The position numbers were made by a program, and so were the translations under genes. From Rodentolepis nana (taxonomy: Eukaryota; Platyhelminthes; Cestoda; Cyclophyllidea; Hymenolepididae), in contig UZAE01000469.1 in NCBI GenBank assembly GCA_900617975.1, forward strand, positions 1 to 22,629: a stretch of 22,629 bases of DNA, read 5' to 3'. The notes below the pieces were generated by a model that was given only the letters and a program-made list of their open reading frames with translations, ran no database searches and was not told where the DNA came from. Every line of letters begins with the position of its first letter. The stretch's first letter is position 1. Positions 20,567-22,629 of the stretch are shown here, piece after piece.

Positions 20567-21406
20567 CAAAATACGAAATAATAATAATGTTCCTTTCCTA
20601 TGTGAGGACCGAAGTCAACTAATTGGCTAGTGATAACTAGCTTAAATCCTGCAAATTGATGAACATAAATCATGACATGTTTGCTTATAGTTATTCGAAG
20701 AGGTTGTAATTGGCTATAAACACTAGGGAGGGGGGGGGGGGAAGGAAGATAACTTGAATAATTTACTTTAGTCTAACTTAAAAGATAAGGTCGGCGGCCA
20801 TAACTTTGAGACTGAATTGATTATGCATTTGATATTATTGGAACTATAAAGGCGTAGAAAGATTTCATCATTTTCAGAATGTTTTAATAGGGTTTTTGAT
20901 TATGTTTCCAATGCAGGCCAGTATCATGATCAGTGCCAACCACAAAAGTAAGATTAAAATGTGAAATTTATTAAAAGTATAAGAATTTCAGCTAAATTTG
21001 GGAAACAAAACAGGTGAAGTAACTGGCCTATTACATTTTTAAGTTCATCTGTACGCAGGGCTTTGTCCAATTATTTAATGCAAATGGTCTTTATATTTTC
21101 ACACCAACATAATCAGTACTGAATTGCCCTATTCACCTCCCCCTCTCCCTCCGGTCCCATCTTTTTAGATGATCATCCATAGGAATACTACTATTTTTTA
21201 AAGACAAATGAGTTTTGACCTATTATCCATTTCGCATATTTAAAATCCTCATGTTAAACATTTCAATAAAAATACCATTTCAACACCAATTCCCTTATAC
21301 GAATATGTTAAAGTTAGTTTATCTCTGCTTAATTTATAAGTTGAAATAGATTCTAGAGCGCAATAAATTCGAATCCGCCTGAGAATATTCCCAAACAACC
21401 AAGGTA
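20567..21406. other. Interior of the inverted-repeat interval, left part
   Basis: Contains a 12-base G run at 20730-20741 and a pyrimidine-rich stretch near 21130-21160. A short hydrophobic minus-strand frame (LLLWLALIMILACIG, around 20890-20960) has no start or splice support. No gene is supported. Confidence 0.4.
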
Positions 21407-21688
21407 TTAACATGGCTTCAAGTTGCCTTGCGTTGTGTATCTATTTGATGGTGTATATGCCCGAATTGACAGCAACTAAAATGACCTTCTTTATAAAATA
21501 AGCTAAGATTGAAACACGTGCAAGAGGAACTTGCTTTCATTTTTAGTACTGAGTTATTTAGTCATTTTTCTTACTTTCGTGTGTTCCAAATATGCCCCAA
21601 TAAAAGATGCTCCAATTATCATCATTAAGAACAACCAAAAAGTTGTGCTCCATTGAGGTGATATGCCAGCAGAGAACTGCGTTTTCAT
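21407..21688 (-). CDS. Possible 60-residue single-pass membrane protein (2 exons)
   Basis: Exon 1 (21688-21575) starts with ATG and codes 38 residues beginning MKTQFSAGISPQWSTTFW; a hydrophobic helix covers about residues 17-34 (FWLFLMMIIGASFIGAYL). It ends at a clean donor (AAA|GTAAGA) in phase 0. After a 99-base intron an acceptor CATTTTAG leads into 21475-21407, which adds 22 polar residues ending NLKPC and a stop. An AG lies 3 bases before the ATG, as for other genes in this window. The first residues would face one side and a short basic tail the other. I do not recognise it; it could also be the first exon of a longer gene with different 3' exons. No poly(A) signal is obvious. Confidence 0.4.
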
Positions 21689-22537
21689 ACACTACCCGCT
21701 AAAGACCATTTAACGCTTTAGAGTCGCGGATATTATATATTAGATGTGTCATTAATACTCTTGTAAAAGCTTTCACTTAATGTTAGCAGTAGCGTCAGCT
21801 GATTCTATGTTAGAAATGAGTTAAAATTGTCTCATTTAAAACGTATGCTATGTATAAAATCGAACGTGAATGTATATGAATTAATCTAGTGAAAATAGTA
21901 CAATTAATTATAAAAAATTATCTTGTCTTGTGATATGACATGTGATGAGTGATGTATACAATATTATCACATTCCAAAATGACTCAATTTTACTTAATCC
22001 GAAAATTCAGAGCAATTTACAGCCTAGTATCTTCGTTTTTGGAGAGCAGAATGCACTTTTCTGCTAAAAGAGTATTGCATAATTACCAATATATCGCAGT
22101 ATTTTCTCCGAAATTTGCCATTTACAATTTTAACTTGAATCTGTTTTTATCTTTCCAGTGGGGATATCATTTATACAATCAAGAAAAAATTTATAATATC
22201 AAAGTAATTGGAAAGTTTACTTCGAGTAAATGTTTTTTGTGGAAATTAGCCAAAAATATCATTGGCTAAACTTTGGCAATACTAAGGAAAGTGTAGCCAT
22301 CTGCATACAATTACATTTATTTATTTATTTCAAATGGGAGGCGTTTTGATAGTTATCATTACCCATTTAGCTGACTTCAGGCTTCACAGAGAGGAGGAGG
22401 AACATCAAAGTGACAAAAAGCCGAGAGGGGGGATAGAATAATGATTCACAGATGTGACAGAGACAGACAAAAGAGCAGAGAAAAGGTAAGATGAGTACTG
22501 TGAAATGGGCATACAGTGGGGGTAGTTTGAATTGATA
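21689..22537. other. AT-rich interior of the inverted-repeat interval, right part
   Basis: A plus-strand frame of about 100 codons (21949-22269) is rich in AT-type residues and has no start at its upstream end or domain; I treat it as chance. A purine-rich stretch lies at 22386-22510. Nothing else is seen. Confidence 0.4.
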
Positions 22538-22624
22538 AGTCAACTACCAGTGAATAGACTTTTTTGCCGTATGAGTATACGTTGCCCAAGGTGCACCACG
22601 TGGAGGTAAGTCTATCGCACACCC
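22538..22624 (+). repeat. Right arm of the 85-base inverted repeat
   Basis: Starts AGTCAACT and ends with ACCACGTGGAGGTAAGTCTA then TCGCACACCC at the end of the window. It is the reverse-complement partner of 20480-20566, with a handful of substitutions and one extra T. The arms lie 1,971 bases apart and point outward. Confidence 0.75.
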
Positions 22625-22629
22625 CGCAT

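Noticed and set aside
21949..22269. Plus-strand frame of about 106 codons
   Set aside because: AT-driven composition, no ATG at its upstream end, no domain or splice context.

Overview
The window looks like nuclear DNA of an AT-rich invertebrate, most likely a flatworm (Platyhelminthes). The basis is the presence of animal-type genes split by introns, several only 33-41 bases long, and start codons that repeatedly sit 0-8 bases behind an AG splice acceptor, as expected for spliced-leader trans-splicing. The phylum is an inference; no marker gene fixes the species. All exon joins were made by eye from GT/AG signals, reading phase and remembered family motifs.

Layout. Bases 1-420 hold an LTR-like segment and 1258-2050 a decayed Ty3/gypsy-type pol remnant (protease flank, RT start and integrase scraps). 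3403-6770 (minus) is a two-exon SPT2 histone-chaperone gene. 6771-8731 is AT-rich with no gene I can support, then an orphan exon-like piece at 8732-8830. 8924-12591 (plus) is a seven-exon OTUD6-type deubiquitinase; its last intron carries a complete but frameshifted 1.3 kb mariner element in antisense (10950-12249). 12997-13884 (minus) is a three-exon CINP-like gene, divergent from a ZNHIT3 gene at 14128-14750 (plus). 15007-19041 (minus) is a six-exon KCMF1-type ZZ-finger E3 ligase gene, convergent with ZNHIT3. 19735-20178 (minus) is an intronless four-pass membrane protein of unknown family. 21407-21688 (minus) is a possible two-exon gene for a 60-residue single-pass membrane protein. An 85-base inverted repeat at 20480-20566 and 22538-22624 encloses this last gene.

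The recognised genes are housekeeping factors of chromatin and transcription (SPT2), ubiquitin handling (OTUD6, KCMF1), replication checkpoint (CINP) and snoRNP assembly (ZNHIT3). They show no joint pathway; their closeness reflects compact gene packing. Nothing here is a clearly new multi-gene system. The most unusual items are the exon-like inverted repeat, the unrecognised micro-membrane protein, the mariner sitting between the two catalytic halves of the OTU protease, and the apparent split start codon of ZNHIT3.
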